A stretch of DNA of 64,000 nt from Burkholderia sp. Ac-20365 (GTDB taxonomy: Bacteria; Pseudomonadota; Gammaproteobacteria; Burkholderiales; Burkholderiaceae). Shown here in pieces: positions 45,432 to 54,765 of this stretch (its first letter is position 1; each line of letters starts with the position of its first letter). The notes under the pieces were generated by a model. It did no database searches. It saw only the letters and a list, made by a program, of their open reading frames with translations, and was not told where the DNA came from. The stretch is from assembly GCF_017104715.1 (NCBI RefSeq), contig NZ_JAAGPI010000002.1:186001-250000 (forward strand), in the 5' to 3' direction. A program made the translations under genes and the position numbers.

Positions 45432-46097
45432 TTTGCGCTGGCATCCGCGTTTTGTTATTGGTTTGCCTGGGTTGCCCCTGTGCGGGGCGGCACCTACTTT
45501 TCTTTGCCGCGGCAAAGAAAAGTAGGCAAAAGAAAGCCGCTGAACACCGCCCGTTCTTGACCACCGCCTGAGGGCCCCCAACAGTTCCTCCGCTTCACAC
45601 GGCAACCTGCCTTTCACTGCCCGCTGCCAACACTCTGATTGAGCGCCTCACCCGCTTCACACCCCCGCGTCGCCGCTAGCGCGATCAAATCGCACGCGTT
45701 CTATAGTGGCAAACTGTGTGTAGGCTTTCGCGGCGTACACGCATCACTCCAGACTCAAAAACACGATCGGTGTCGTAAGAGCGCTGAGGTGTGGAGTACT
45801 ACGACCTACACACAGTTTGCCACCTGGGCGGCCGTAACCAATCGCTGCCGGTTGCTGTGCTACGGGTGATTGAAGTGGGTGAGGCGATTATTCGAAGCGC
45901 TGGCAACGGGCGTGCACTGAGAAGTTGCCGTGTGAAGGATAAGACCCGTTGGGGGCCCTCAGGCGGAGGTCAGGAAACGGGCGGTGTTAGCCCGCTTTCT
46001 TTGCTTACTTTCTTTGCGGCGGCAAAGAAAGTAAGTGCCGCCCCGCACAGGGGCAACGCCTGAAGCACGAAGGCAAGTCGCGGACGCCAGCGAAAGC
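45432..46097 (+). repeat. Dispersed palindromic element, copy B (666 bp)
   Basis: Same orientation and structure as copy A. It has left end TTTGCGCTGGCATCCGCG and right end CGCGGACGCCAGCGAAAGC, a perfect 34-bp palindrome at 45493-45526, an imperfect one at 46004-46035, and the facing 17-bp motifs at 45708-45724 and 45805-45821. It lies between cutC (plus) and the ferredoxin oxidoreductase (minus), so both flanking genes point at it. The open frames within are filler. Confidence 0.88.
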
Positions 46098-46136
46098 AAA
46101 AGCAAACCAAACCAGCGTCGCAGACAACAATATCCC

Positions 46137-49100
46137 TCACTTAGCTACAACAACAGGAATCCCCCGCAACGTCCCCAACCCTTTAGCCTCATCGAGAGCC
46201 ATGCTAACAGCCGCCCCAGTCGCGGCCTCGACATGCAATCCAGAGACCAAAACCCGCTCGCTGTGCTTAACAGCAGCCAGATTAGCGAGCTTCACATGCC
46301 CATACCCCCGCACCCGCGAGTGCAACTCAGCAAGCTTCACAACATCATCAGCGCTAGCAACATCGAAAACATCAAAAGCCCGCCGCATGGTCTCGTCATA
46401 GTCGAGTGACAATTGACGCTCCATACGCCGCTCGACAGTGCGGCCAAACGGATCGAGCATCGTGCCGCGCAGCCCGCGCCATTTCGCCATCACACCAAAC
46501 ACCGGCCACATCCATTGACCGAACGTCTTCTTCTGCGGCGTCGCGCCGTGCTTCACGCGTGAAATCGTCGGCGGCGCAAGGTTGAACTTCACACCGAAGT
46601 CCTTGCCTGCAACACCTTCGAATTGCGCCTCGAGCGCCGTACGGAACGCGGGATCGCTATGCAGGCGCGCGACTTCATACTCATCCTTCACGGCAAGCAA
46701 CCGATAAAACGTCGTCGCAACAGCGCGGCTCAAGCGTTCGTCGATTGCACCTTCGAGCTTGCGTTCCGCCTCGCGCGCAGCATCAACCAGCGAACGATAA
46801 CGCTTCACATAAGCGGCGCCGCCATAAGCCATCAAACGCGCTTCGCGATCCGCGATCAACGCAGCGATCGTTTCCAGCGATACAGCAGGCTTTGTCGCAT
46901 GACGCTGCGTCCACAACGCTTCGAGCCCGACAGGATCAGCAGCAGCCATGCGGCCAATCGAGAACGCGAGCTGGTTCATCTGTACAGCAACGTTGTTCAG
47001 TTCGATGGCGCGCATCATCGCCGCAAACGACACAGGCACGAGGCCAAGTTGCCACGCATAGCCGAGCATCAGAATGTTCGCGCCGATCGTATCGCCGAGA
47101 AAGCGCGTCGCCAGCGCCTGCGCATCACACGATGACATGCGCTCTTCGCCCGCCGCATGACGCATCTTGTCGAGCAATGCATCAGCATGCAGATTTGCAT
47201 CCGGGTTCTGTACGAACGAGGCATTCGGAATTGCGTGCGTATTGACGACGATCCGCGTGCGGCCATGACGCACCGTTTGCAACGCATCAGCGCTTGCGCC
47301 GACCACCATGTCGCAGGCGAGCAGCACGTCGGCCTGCTGCGTGTCGATGCGTACCTGGTTCAACCACTCATCGCGCGCAGCGAAACGCACGAACGACAAC
47401 ACCGAGCCGCCTTTCTGCGCAAAGCCCATGAAATCCAGCACCGATGCGCTCTTGCCTTCCAGATGCGCCGCCATGCTGATCAGCGCGCCAACCGTCACGA
47501 CGCCCGTGCCGCCGACGCCCGTTACGAGGATGTCGTACGGCGCGGCGTCGAGTTGTGTCGCCGGCACAGGCAATGCGTCGACGCGTGCCGCCAGCGCGGT
47601 TGCATCGAATGCGACGCCCGCTGCCTTCTTCAGCTTGCCGCCTTCGATCGTTACGAAGCTCGGGCAGAAGCCGTTCACGCACGAATAGTCCTTGTTGCAC
47701 GACGATTGATCGATGCGGCGCTTGCGTCCCAGCGGCGTTTCAACGGGTTCGACGGACAGACAGTTCGACTGCACGCCGCAATCGCCGCAGCCTTCGCACA
47801 CTTCTTCGTTGATGAACAGACGCTTGTCCGGATCAGGGAATTCGCCCTTCTTGCGGCGACGACGCTTTTCAGCCGCACAGGTCTGGTCATAGATCAGCAC
47901 CGTCACGCCGTCGATATCGCGCAACTCGCGCTGCACCTTGTCCAACTCGCTGCGGTGATGGAACGTCGTGCCCTTCGGAAACAGGCCATGGTGGCCGTCG
48001 TACTTTTCCGGCTCGTCGCTGACCACGACGAAATGCGATACGCCTTCCGCTTCGACCTGACGCGCGATCTGCGGCACCGAGATGCTGCCGTCGACCGGCT
48101 GGCCGCCCGTCATCGCGACGGCGTCGTTGTAGAGAATCTTGTACGTGATCGTCGCTTTCGCCGCGACGGCCTGGCGGATCGCGAGAATGCCCGAGTGGAA
48201 GTACGTACCGTCGCCGAGATTCTGGAATACGTGGCGCGTTTTCGTGAACATCGAATGCGCGGCCCAGTCGACGCCTTCGCCACCCATCTGGATCAGGCCC
48301 GTCGTGTCGCGCTCCATCCACGAAGCCATGAAGTGACAGCCGATGCCCGCCTGCGCGATCGAGCCTTCCGGCACTTTCGTCGATGTGTTGTGCGGGCAGC
48401 CCGAGCAGAAGTACGGCGTGCGCTTCACGGCATCGGCGGCATTCGAGAGAATCTGCGGTGCGACGAGATCGACCACGCGCTCGCGGCGATCGAGCGCCGG
48501 CTTGTGCTTCGCAAGCCAGTTCGCGAACACGGGCAGAATGCGCGACGGCCGCAGTTCACCGAGCGACGACAGCAGCATCGAGCCATCCTGAGCATGCTTG
48601 CCGACGATCACCGGCCGCGCGCCTTCGGTGCGGTTGTAGAGATAGTCCTTGATCTGCTGCTCGATCACGGGGCCTTTCTCTTCGATCACGAGCACTTCGG
48701 AAAGGCCTGAGACGAACGCATCGATGCGCGTCATTTCCAGCGGAAACGACAGGCCCACCTTGTAGATGCGCACGCCTGCCTGTTCGAGATCGGCGACGGT
48801 GAGATCGAGCCGGCGCAGCGCTTCCATCAGGTCGAGATGCGCCTTGCCGCACGTGATGATGCCGACGTTCGCGTGCGGGCTCGGCGCGATCCACTTGTCG
48901 ATGCTGTTGAAGCGCGCGAAGTGGCGCACGGCGTCGAGTTTCGCGTGCAGGCGCTGTTCGATTGTGAGACTCGGCAGATCGGGCCAACGGTTATGCAGAC
49001 CGCCTGCGGGCGGCTGGAAGCCTTCGGGCGCGGGCCAATCCATCTGCAGCGCGTCGAGATCAACGGTCGAGCCGGATTCGACCGTTTCGGAGATCGCCTT

Positions 49101-49727
49101 GTAGCCGACCCACGCGCCCGAGTAGCGCGACAGCGCCCAGCCGTACACGCCGAACTCCAGCATGTCCGCGATGCTCGACGGATTCACCACCGGCATATGC
49201 CACGCGATCATCGCGAAGTCGCTCTGATGCGGCATCGACGACGACACGCAGCCGTGGTCGTCGCCCGCTACGACCAGCACGCCGCCATGCTGCGACGAGC
49301 CGTACGCGTTGCCGTGCTTGAGCGCGTCGCCGGCGCGGTCGACGCCGGGGCCCTTGCCGTACCACATCGCATAGACGCCATCGACGGTGCGTTCGGGGTC
49401 CGCTTCGACACGCTGCGTGCCGAGCACGGCGGTGCCCCCGAGTTCCTCGTTGATCGCGGGCAGGAAGCGGACGTCGTTCGCTTCGAGCAGCTTTTTCGCC
49501 TTCCACAGTTGCTGGTCGACCATGCCGAGCGGCGAGCCGCGATAGCCGCTGATGAAACCGGCCGTGTTCAGGCCGCGCGCCTTGTCGAGCTGGCGTTGCA
49601 TCAGCGCGAGGCGCACCAGCGCCTGCGTGCCCGTCAGGAAGATGCGGCCGCGCGTGGCGGTGAGGTTGTCCGAGAGGCGGTAATCGGCGAGTGCGGGGGT
49701 GCCGTCGATGGGTAGACGAGCGGTCAT
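46137..49727 (-). CDS. Indolepyruvate ferredoxin oxidoreductase family protein, fused alpha-beta
   Basis: A 1196-residue fusion of the two subunits of indolepyruvate:ferredoxin oxidoreductase, which oxidatively decarboxylates aryl pyruvates from aromatic amino acids to acyl-CoA. The alpha part (about 1-700) carries the TPP-binding and pyrimidine domains, CSGCPHN near residue 441 and a ferredoxin-like cluster CEGCGDCGVQSNC at 644-656. The beta part (about 740-940) has the gamma-type fold (VTGVGGTGVVTVG), and a C-terminal 250-residue domain follows. GGAG precedes the ATG at 49727. The last 250 bases of the gene have skewed codons next to copy B. Confidence 0.92.
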   Translation of the reverse strand: MTARLPIDGTPALADYRLSDNLTATRGRIFLTGTQALVRLALMQRQLDKARGLNTAGFISGYRGSPLGMVDQQLWKAKKLLEANDVRFLPAINEELGGTAVLGTQRVEADPERTVDGVYAMWYGKGPGVDRAGDALKHGNAYGSSQHGGVLVVAGDDHGCVSSSMPHQSDFAMIAWHMPVVNPSSIADMLEFGVYGWALSRYSGAWVGYKAISETVESGSTVDLDALQMDWPAPEGFQPPAGGLHNRWPDLPSLTIEQRLHAKLDAVRHFARFNSIDKWIAPSPHANVGIITCGKAHLDLMEALRRLDLTVADLEQAGVRIYKVGLSFPLEMTRIDAFVSGLSEVLVIEEKGPVIEQQIKDYLYNRTEGARPVIVGKHAQDGSMLLSSLGELRPSRILPVFANWLAKHKPALDRRERVVDLVAPQILSNAADAVKRTPYFCSGCPHNTSTKVPEGSIAQAGIGCHFMASWMERDTTGLIQMGGEGVDWAAHSMFTKTRHVFQNLGDGTYFHSGILAIRQAVAAKATITYKILYNDAVAMTGGQPVDGSISVPQIARQVEAEGVSHFVVVSDEPEKYDGHHGLFPKGTTFHHRSELDKVQRELRDIDGVTVLIYDQTCAAEKRRRRKKGEFPDPDKRLFINEEVCEGCGDCGVQSNCLSVEPVETPLGRKRRIDQSSCNKDYSCVNGFCPSFVTIEGGKLKKAAGVAFDATALAARVDALPVPATQLDAAPYDILVTGVGGTGVVTVGALISMAAHLEGKSASVLDFMGFAQKGGSVLSFVRFAARDEWLNQVRIDTQQADVLLACDMVVGASADALQTVRHGRTRIVVNTHAIPNASFVQNPDANLHADALLDKMRHAAGEERMSSCDAQALATRFLGDTIGANILMLGYAWQLGLVPVSFAAMMRAIELNNVAVQMNQLAFSIGRMAAADPVGLEALWTQRHATKPAVSLETIAALIADREARLMAYGGAAYVKRYRSLVDAAREAERKLEGAIDERLSRAVATTFYRLLAVKDEYEVARLHSDPAFRTALEAQFEGVAGKDFGVKFNLAPPTISRVKHGATPQKKTFGQWMWPVFGVMAKWRGLRGTMLDPFGRTVERRMERQLSLDYDETMRRAFDVFDVASADDVVKLAELHSRVRGYGHVKLANLAAVKHSERVLVSGLHVEAATGAAVSMALDEAKGLGTLRGIPVVVAK

Positions 49728-50070
49728 TGTGGAGTCTCCGTTTTTTGTTTCGTCGGCGGCCTGTGTCGCGGATCGGCGTTGCAACGAAAGAGACTCCATT
49801 CTTTCGCGTCAATTGGAGAAGATTCTTGCTACTTTTTGCAGCAGATTCGTTTGCTGCGAGATGATCCCAGTCATTCCGGCTCGTATTGAGATAGATCCAC
49901 TGCTTTGGACGCCATGGCTGTTTGTAAGCCGATGGCGGGTGCTGTTCGTAAGGGCTTTCCCGCTCACGCCTATGCCATTCGGACGACGTTTGCGAATCCC
50001 GTCCTTGAGTTACGCTATGTCCACGGTGCAGTGATCCGAGTGCAGCCTTGCAAGGGATAGGAGATCGACA
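49728..50070. other. Intergenic region between divergent genes
   Basis: 343 bases between the oxidoreductase (minus) and GST (plus) starts; it must hold both promoters. No other structure is recognised. Confidence 0.4.
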
Positions 50071-50688
50071 ATGAAACTGTATTACTGGCCGAAAACACGA
50101 GCCTTCCGCGCTCTATGGATGCTCGAGGAAACCGGCGCGCCGTATGAACTGGCGCGCGTGAACCTACGCACAGGCGAGCAGGACACCACTGACTTCCACC
50201 ACGTCAACCCGATGTGCAAACTTCCCGCGCTCGATGACAACGGCGTGCAGGTCGCCGAATCGGGTGCCGTGCTGCTGTATCTGGCCGACCGTTTCCCCGA
50301 AGCGAATCTCGGCGCACCCATCGGCGATCCGTTGCGCGGTCGCTTCCTGCAGTGGCTCTTTTTCACACCCGGCTGTCTCGAACCCGCGATGGCCGAGAAG
50401 ATGACGGGCGCGTCGGGCAATTCGTTCAGCTTCGGCTGGGGCAATCTGGAGCGTGTGAAGGCAGCCATCGACATGGCACTCGACGAAGGCGAATGGCTGC
50501 TCGGTCAGCGCTTTTCTGCCGCAGATCTGCTGCTCGCGGGCACGCTGCAGATCGCGTTTGTCGCGAAGCTGCTGGAACCGTCGGGGCGCATCGGTGAATA
50601 CGTCGAGCGGGCAATTTCACGCGAAGGCCACGCGCGAGCGATGGCGATCGAGCAGCGCGAGATCGATGCGTTGAAAGCGAAGCATTAG
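50071..50688 (+). CDS. Glutathione S-transferase family protein
   Basis: A 205-residue cytosolic GST. The thioredoxin-fold domain (1-80) has MKLYYWPKTRAFRALWMLEE, the cis-Pro in CKLPAL and the glutathione carboxylate contact ESGAVLLYL. The all-helical domain (88-200) has the N-capping Asp in FSAADLLLAG. The usual Ser of the SxxS/R active-site start is Thr9 here. The substrate is unknown; GSTs conjugate or reduce electrophiles. GGATAGGAG precedes the ATG at 50071. Confidence 0.9.
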   Translation: MKLYYWPKTRAFRALWMLEETGAPYELARVNLRTGEQDTTDFHHVNPMCKLPALDDNGVQVAESGAVLLYLADRFPEANLGAPIGDPLRGRFLQWLFFTPGCLEPAMAEKMTGASGNSFSFGWGNLERVKAAIDMALDEGEWLLGQRFSAADLLLAGTLQIAFVAKLLEPSGRIGEYVERAISREGHARAMAIEQREIDALKAKH

Positions 50689-50716
50689 GCCCCGGCGCGG
50701 CAAAAGGCCCCGACGC

Positions 50717-51655
50717 TCAGCCCGTCGGCGCCTGCTGCAACTCGTGCGGCCGCAGCGGCTCGACATCGTCGAAATGCGAGTAGTCGATATGGCTTACGCC
50801 GTTCACTTCGCGGATCAGATCGACGAAGCGGTGCTGCCAGCGTATGTCTTCGCTGGGCCACGAGTAGCGCGCCTGCATCGTCTGCGCGGTGTTTTCGTCC
50901 GATCCCTCTATCGTGATCAGCAGCGACGCGTCCTGCTCTTCGAGGCTCTCGGGCGTCTGGCCGAACAGCGGACTGTTCTCGTCGATGACATGCATCAGAT
51001 TCCAGCCGAGATAGAACATCGGCTGCTGATCGCGCACCAGCCGGAGGTCGTAGATCTTGCGGAGCACGTAACCTTCCGACGACTGCTCGACGCGCATCAG
51101 CCGCAGCCGCGCACGTGCCTCGATGATCACGTTCTGGCGGGCGTTGGCGGCGCGCACCATCAGCGTGGTGCGTCCGTCGATCGGGCGCACGATCGCGTAG
51201 CGCGAGAACATGATCTTTGCGCGCGGCCGCGAAAAGCGCGCGAAGATCAGCCCCGTGGCGAGCGCGATGCCCGACATGCCGACGAAGATTTCCAGCGTCG
51301 CAACAAGATGCCCATAGAGCGTCTGCGGATGCATGTCGCCATAGCCGACCGTCGCGAGTGTTTCGACGCTGAAGAAGAACGCGCCCGCAAACCCCTTCGG
51401 ATTCTGATTGGCAATGTTCGCGCCGCCGAGTTCATACAGCGACGCGAATACCGAATTCAGCACGAGAAACAGAAACGCGAGCGAGAAGAAGAACACGGGC
51501 CAGCTGATCGTCAGCGCGCGGTGATAGAGGTCTTGCCAGACGCGCAACGGCAACCCATGCGCGATGACAGTATGCGAGCGCACGCGAACTTTCCGGTCAA
51601 GAAGCCGGCCTTTGCGCGCGGGATGATGGTTGGATTCGGGCGGAGTCGCGCTCAT
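50717..51655 (-). CDS. KirBac-type inward-rectifier potassium channel
   Basis: A 312-residue inner-membrane K+ channel. TM1 is at about 52-74, the pore helix and selectivity filter TVGYGD at 102-107, and TM2 at about 117-140. The cytoplasmic immunoglobulin-like gating domain covers about 150-300 (FSRYAIVRPIDGRTTLMVRAANAR). It is close in layout to KirBac1.1 from Burkholderia pseudomallei. The ATG at 51655 gives the full N-terminal slide-helix region. It is convergent with the GST gene. Confidence 0.93.
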   Translation of the reverse strand: MSATPPESNHHPARKGRLLDRKVRVRSHTVIAHGLPLRVWQDLYHRALTISWPVFFFSLAFLFLVLNSVFASLYELGGANIANQNPKGFAGAFFFSVETLATVGYGDMHPQTLYGHLVATLEIFVGMSGIALATGLIFARFSRPRAKIMFSRYAIVRPIDGRTTLMVRAANARQNVIIEARARLRLMRVEQSSEGYVLRKIYDLRLVRDQQPMFYLGWNLMHVIDENSPLFGQTPESLEEQDASLLITIEGSDENTAQTMQARYSWPSEDIRWQHRFVDLIREVNGVSHIDYSHFDDVEPLRPHELQQAPTG

Positions 51656-51807
51656 TGTTTTTCTGTTCTGCAGACAGGGGAGTCTCGCAGCGTCACAGGC
51701 GCGGCCGTGACGCACGGCGCCCGCTGCGGCGACTAGTGTAGCCCGGCCGCCCGCTCACAGGGCGGCGTTATGCGATTGCAAGTTTCGCGAGCGCTGCCAC
51801 CGGCGAA

Positions 51808-52053
51808 TCAGGGAAATGCGCGCGGCTTCGGCACGCCCGCGCCGTGCTCGATATCGGCAACGGCCTGCTGGTGCGCCGTCTCGACAGCTTCGGCTTCCGT
51901 TGCAAAGCCAGCGTCACCGCCTACCGTGGTCCAGCGCTGCACGGCGTGGTCACGATGCCGGATTTCGTATTCCGCGTCCCAACGCGCGCCCTGAAGTTCG
52001 AGCGGCCGCACATGTATCGCGTACACGCCGTAGAGAAAGAGCGGTTCTGCCAT
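51808..52053 (-). CDS. Small conserved-looking hypothetical protein
   Basis: 81 residues, starting MAEPLFLYGVYAIHVRPLEL, with no signal peptide or membrane segment. The middle (DAEYEIRHRDHAVQRWTTVGG) and the helix FATEAEAVETAHQQAVADIE suggest a small alpha/beta protein. GGAGG 5 nt upstream supports the ATG at 52053; the frame is open to 52131. The function is unknown. It shows a mixed-strand-plus-helix plan like that of its upstream neighbour. Confidence 0.7.
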   Translation of the reverse strand: MAEPLFLYGVYAIHVRPLELQGARWDAEYEIRHRDHAVQRWTTVGGDAGFATEAEAVETAHQQAVADIEHGAGVPKPRAFP

Positions 52054-52149
52054 GATCGCCTCCGCCTGTTCAGTGAAGAAAAGGTCGTCGGCGTGGCGCG
52101 CGGCGGACGCGCCACGTCTGCCTCGATTCAAAACCTGCTGGCTATCGTT

Positions 52150-52371
52150 CTATAGTTCGATCTCGCCGAGAATTCTGTGGGCCAGCGCTTTTGCGTCTTC
52201 GAGCGCTTCTTCTGCGGTCGGCGAGGTGGCTTCGACTTCGTAGACGGTGTCTTCCGTTCCGTCGCCTTCGTCACGCGACAGCGCAACGATGCCCTGATAC
52301 TGCCCGCCATCTACCGGGCGGACGGTCGCCGTCGCCGTATAGAGACCTTTGGTGTAGGTGACGTCCTCCAT
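52150..52371 (-). CDS. Small hypothetical protein
   Basis: 73 acidic residues, starting MEDVTYTKGLYTATATVRPV and ending in a helix (AEEALEDAKALAHRILGEIEL), probably one sheet plus one helix. GGAG lies 7 nt before the ATG at 52371. It is upstream of, and co-oriented with, the 81-residue protein at 51808. Function is unknown. Confidence 0.7.
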   Translation of the reverse strand: MEDVTYTKGLYTATATVRPVDGGQYQGIVALSRDEGDGTEDTVYEVEATSPTAEEALEDAKALAHRILGEIEL

Positions 52372-52545
52372 GATGCATCTCCAGCAAGGGGGAGATTCCA
52401 TCCTAGCACGCGATTTCGACGCTCACATGAAGGCACCCCGACGCGGGTTAGCGTGCCTTTCGGGCGCGTCGAGGCGTCGGCTGGAAGAGGACGGAGTTGC
52501 GGGCCAGGGCGTCCGCCGGCAACTTCTTCCGCAAATTGCGCGTGC

Positions 52546-53460
52546 TTAGTCCTGCAGCAGCGACACCACTTCATCGAGCGTCGGCGAATGCGCGCCCGAA
52601 TGGCGGCACGCCGCCGCGCCGGCTGCGAGCGAGAACGCCAGATGCTCTTCCCACTTGCGTTGCGGCGCCGTCATCAGACTGAACAGCAGGCCGCCGATCG
52701 ACGCATCGCCCGCACCGACGGTATCCGCAACGGCAACACGCGGCGGCTTCGCCTCGACGATGCGCTCGCCGTCGATCAGCGTCGCCGTCTCCGAGCCGCG
52801 CGTTACGAGCACGATCGCTTTCGGATTCATCGCGCGCAACTGGGCGAGGGCGGCTGCTTCGTCGTCGGTCTTGAACAGCAGGCGCAGGTCTTCGTCGGAT
52901 ACCTTGATCAGATCGGCGAGCGCGGCCATCTTGCGCAGCGTCGGCTCGTAGCCGTGCGCCATCAGATTGCGGTAGTTCGGATCGAAGCTGATCTTCACGC
53001 CTCGCGCGCGCAAGTCGGCGGCGAGCTTCGCGAGCGTTTCTCCAAGCGGTTGACGCACGAGGCTGATGCAGCCGAAATGCGCCCACTTCACATGCGACAT
53101 CCAGCCTTCCGGCAGCTTCGACGGATCGAAGGCGAGGTCGGCGCTGTTGTCGCCCATGAAGAAGTACGCGGGCGGATGCGTCTGGTGCACGACCGCCAGC
53201 AGCGGCGCGCGCTCGACGCGCTGCATGAAACGCATGTCGAGGCCGGCGGTCTCGCTCGCGTTCCACAGATCGTCGGAGAAATTGTCGACGCCAAGCGATC
53301 CGGCGCAGGCTGTCGGCAGGCCAAGCCGCGCGACCGCGCGCGCGACGTTCCAGCCCGCGCCGCCCGGCACGGACAGCCAGCTTGCAGGACCCGTGCGCAC
53401 GAGATCGGTGAGGATGTCGCCGGCGGAAACAAAATCGGGAAATTCAGGGCTCGCGCTCAT
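52546..53460 (-). CDS. PfkB family carbohydrate kinase, probable fructokinase
   Basis: A 304-residue sugar kinase of the ribokinase family. The substrate-binding GGAGWNVARAVARLG is at about 33-47, and the ATP/anion-hole motif DTVGAGDASIGGLL carries the catalytic Asp. The order LacI-epimerase-kinase suggests that it phosphorylates fructose made from mannose. Start: ATG at 53460, or GTG at 53469. It is the last gene of the operon, 18 bases after the epimerase. Confidence 0.9.
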   Translation of the reverse strand: MSASPEFPDFVSAGDILTDLVRTGPASWLSVPGGAGWNVARAVARLGLPTACAGSLGVDNFSDDLWNASETAGLDMRFMQRVERAPLLAVVHQTHPPAYFFMGDNSADLAFDPSKLPEGWMSHVKWAHFGCISLVRQPLGETLAKLAADLRARGVKISFDPNYRNLMAHGYEPTLRKMAALADLIKVSDEDLRLLFKTDDEAAALAQLRAMNPKAIVLVTRGSETATLIDGERIVEAKPPRVAVADTVGAGDASIGGLLFSLMTAPQRKWEEHLAFSLAAGAAACRHSGAHSPTLDEVVSLLQD

Positions 53461-53478
53461 ATTGCTCACCGTACGAGG

Positions 53479-54765
53479 TTAGGCGGACGCGCTGGAAGGC
53501 TGCAACCCGGTCTGCAACCCAGGCTGCAACGCGTGATGCAGCACTTCGTAGCATGCGCCCATCGTGTGATAGTCGGTCTTGCCGGCCGGGCTTTTTTCGT
53601 CGCTGTACTTGCGGTTGTCGCACGTCAGGATGCGATACCACGCGCCGTACTTGTGGTCGACGAAATGCGTCCAGCTATAACGCCAGATCTCGTCGTACCA
53701 ATCCCAGAAGCGCTCGTTGCCCGTGCGCTGGCCGAGCAGCGCGGCTGTCGCGAAGGTTTCGGCCTGCACCCAGAAGTACTTGTCGTGATCGCAGACGGTG
53801 CGGTCCGGGCCGAAACCGTAGTACAGGCCGCCGTGATCGTTGTCCCACGCGTGCGTCATCGCGGCGTCGAACAGTTCGATCGCGCGCGGCAGCAGCCACG
53901 GCAGCGGACGATGGCGTTCCAGAATCAGCAGCAGCTTCGCCCATTCCGTCTGATGGCCGGGCTGGAAGCCCCACGGACGGAAGATGTTCGAGCTGTCTTC
54001 CTCGTTGTAGTGCCAGTCCACCGACCAGTCCGCGTGAAAGTGCTCCCACACCAGACCTTGCGACAGCTTCGCCTGACGCAGCGTGATGTTGGTCGCGACG
54101 CGTTCCGCGCGATCCAGATACACCAGATGGCCGGTCGCTTCATACGCGGTGAGCAGCGCTTCCGTCGTGTGCATGTTCGCGTTCTGGCCGCGGTACGAAC
54201 TCACCCGCCAGTCGGCCGTGGCTTCGTCGGCGTAGAGACCGGCCGCCGGATCCCAGAAGCGATGTTCCATCAGCTCGAACGTCGCGGCGATCATCGGCTT
54301 GGCTTCTTCGATGCCCGCCATCGCCGCGTGCGAATACGCGAGCAGCACGAACGCGAGGCCGTAGCAGTGACGCGTGGCGTCGAGCGTGCGCTTGTGGCCG
54401 TCGCGCCAGTCGATCTCCCAGTCGTAGCCCTGGTGCTGTGCGTCCCAATGGCCGTCGTGCAGGAACTTCAGGCCGTGCTTCGCGTACTCCAGATGCTGCG
54501 GATCGCCGAACTGACGATATGCCATCGCGTAGTTGAAGACATAGCGGCAACTGCTGACGAGGTGGCGCGTCGCGCGGTTGTAGATCGAACCGTCGTCGCG
54601 GAAAAAGTGGAAGAAGCCGCCGCTCGGATCGAACACGTTCGGCGCGTAGAAGCGCAGCGTGTCCTCGATGTGCGACAGCAGGAAAGCGCCGTCGCGGAAG
54701 CTCGCGATGGGCGGCGCCTGGTGGTTGGCGCTGTTGTTCGAAAGAGTCGTGTCGGGTTGTTTCAT
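53479..54765 (-). CDS. AGE family epimerase/isomerase (mannose isomerase-like)
   Basis: A 428-residue (alpha/alpha)6-barrel enzyme of the N-acylglucosamine 2-epimerase family. Family features are FFHFFRDDG, a YDWEIDW strand, HFHADWSVDWHYNEED and the catalytic His-rich PGHQTEW. With a fructokinase downstream and no NagA or NanE genes, conversion of D-mannose (or lyxose) to the ketose is the best guess. The C-terminus carries a short repeat (LQPGLQTGLQP). Its ATG overlaps the LacI stop (ATGA). Confidence 0.88.
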   Translation of the reverse strand: MKQPDTTLSNNSANHQAPPIASFRDGAFLLSHIEDTLRFYAPNVFDPSGGFFHFFRDDGSIYNRATRHLVSSCRYVFNYAMAYRQFGDPQHLEYAKHGLKFLHDGHWDAQHQGYDWEIDWRDGHKRTLDATRHCYGLAFVLLAYSHAAMAGIEEAKPMIAATFELMEHRFWDPAAGLYADEATADWRVSSYRGQNANMHTTEALLTAYEATGHLVYLDRAERVATNITLRQAKLSQGLVWEHFHADWSVDWHYNEEDSSNIFRPWGFQPGHQTEWAKLLLILERHRPLPWLLPRAIELFDAAMTHAWDNDHGGLYYGFGPDRTVCDHDKYFWVQAETFATAALLGQRTGNERFWDWYDEIWRYSWTHFVDHKYGAWYRILTCDNRKYSDEKSPAGKTDYHTMGACYEVLHHALQPGLQTGLQPSSASA

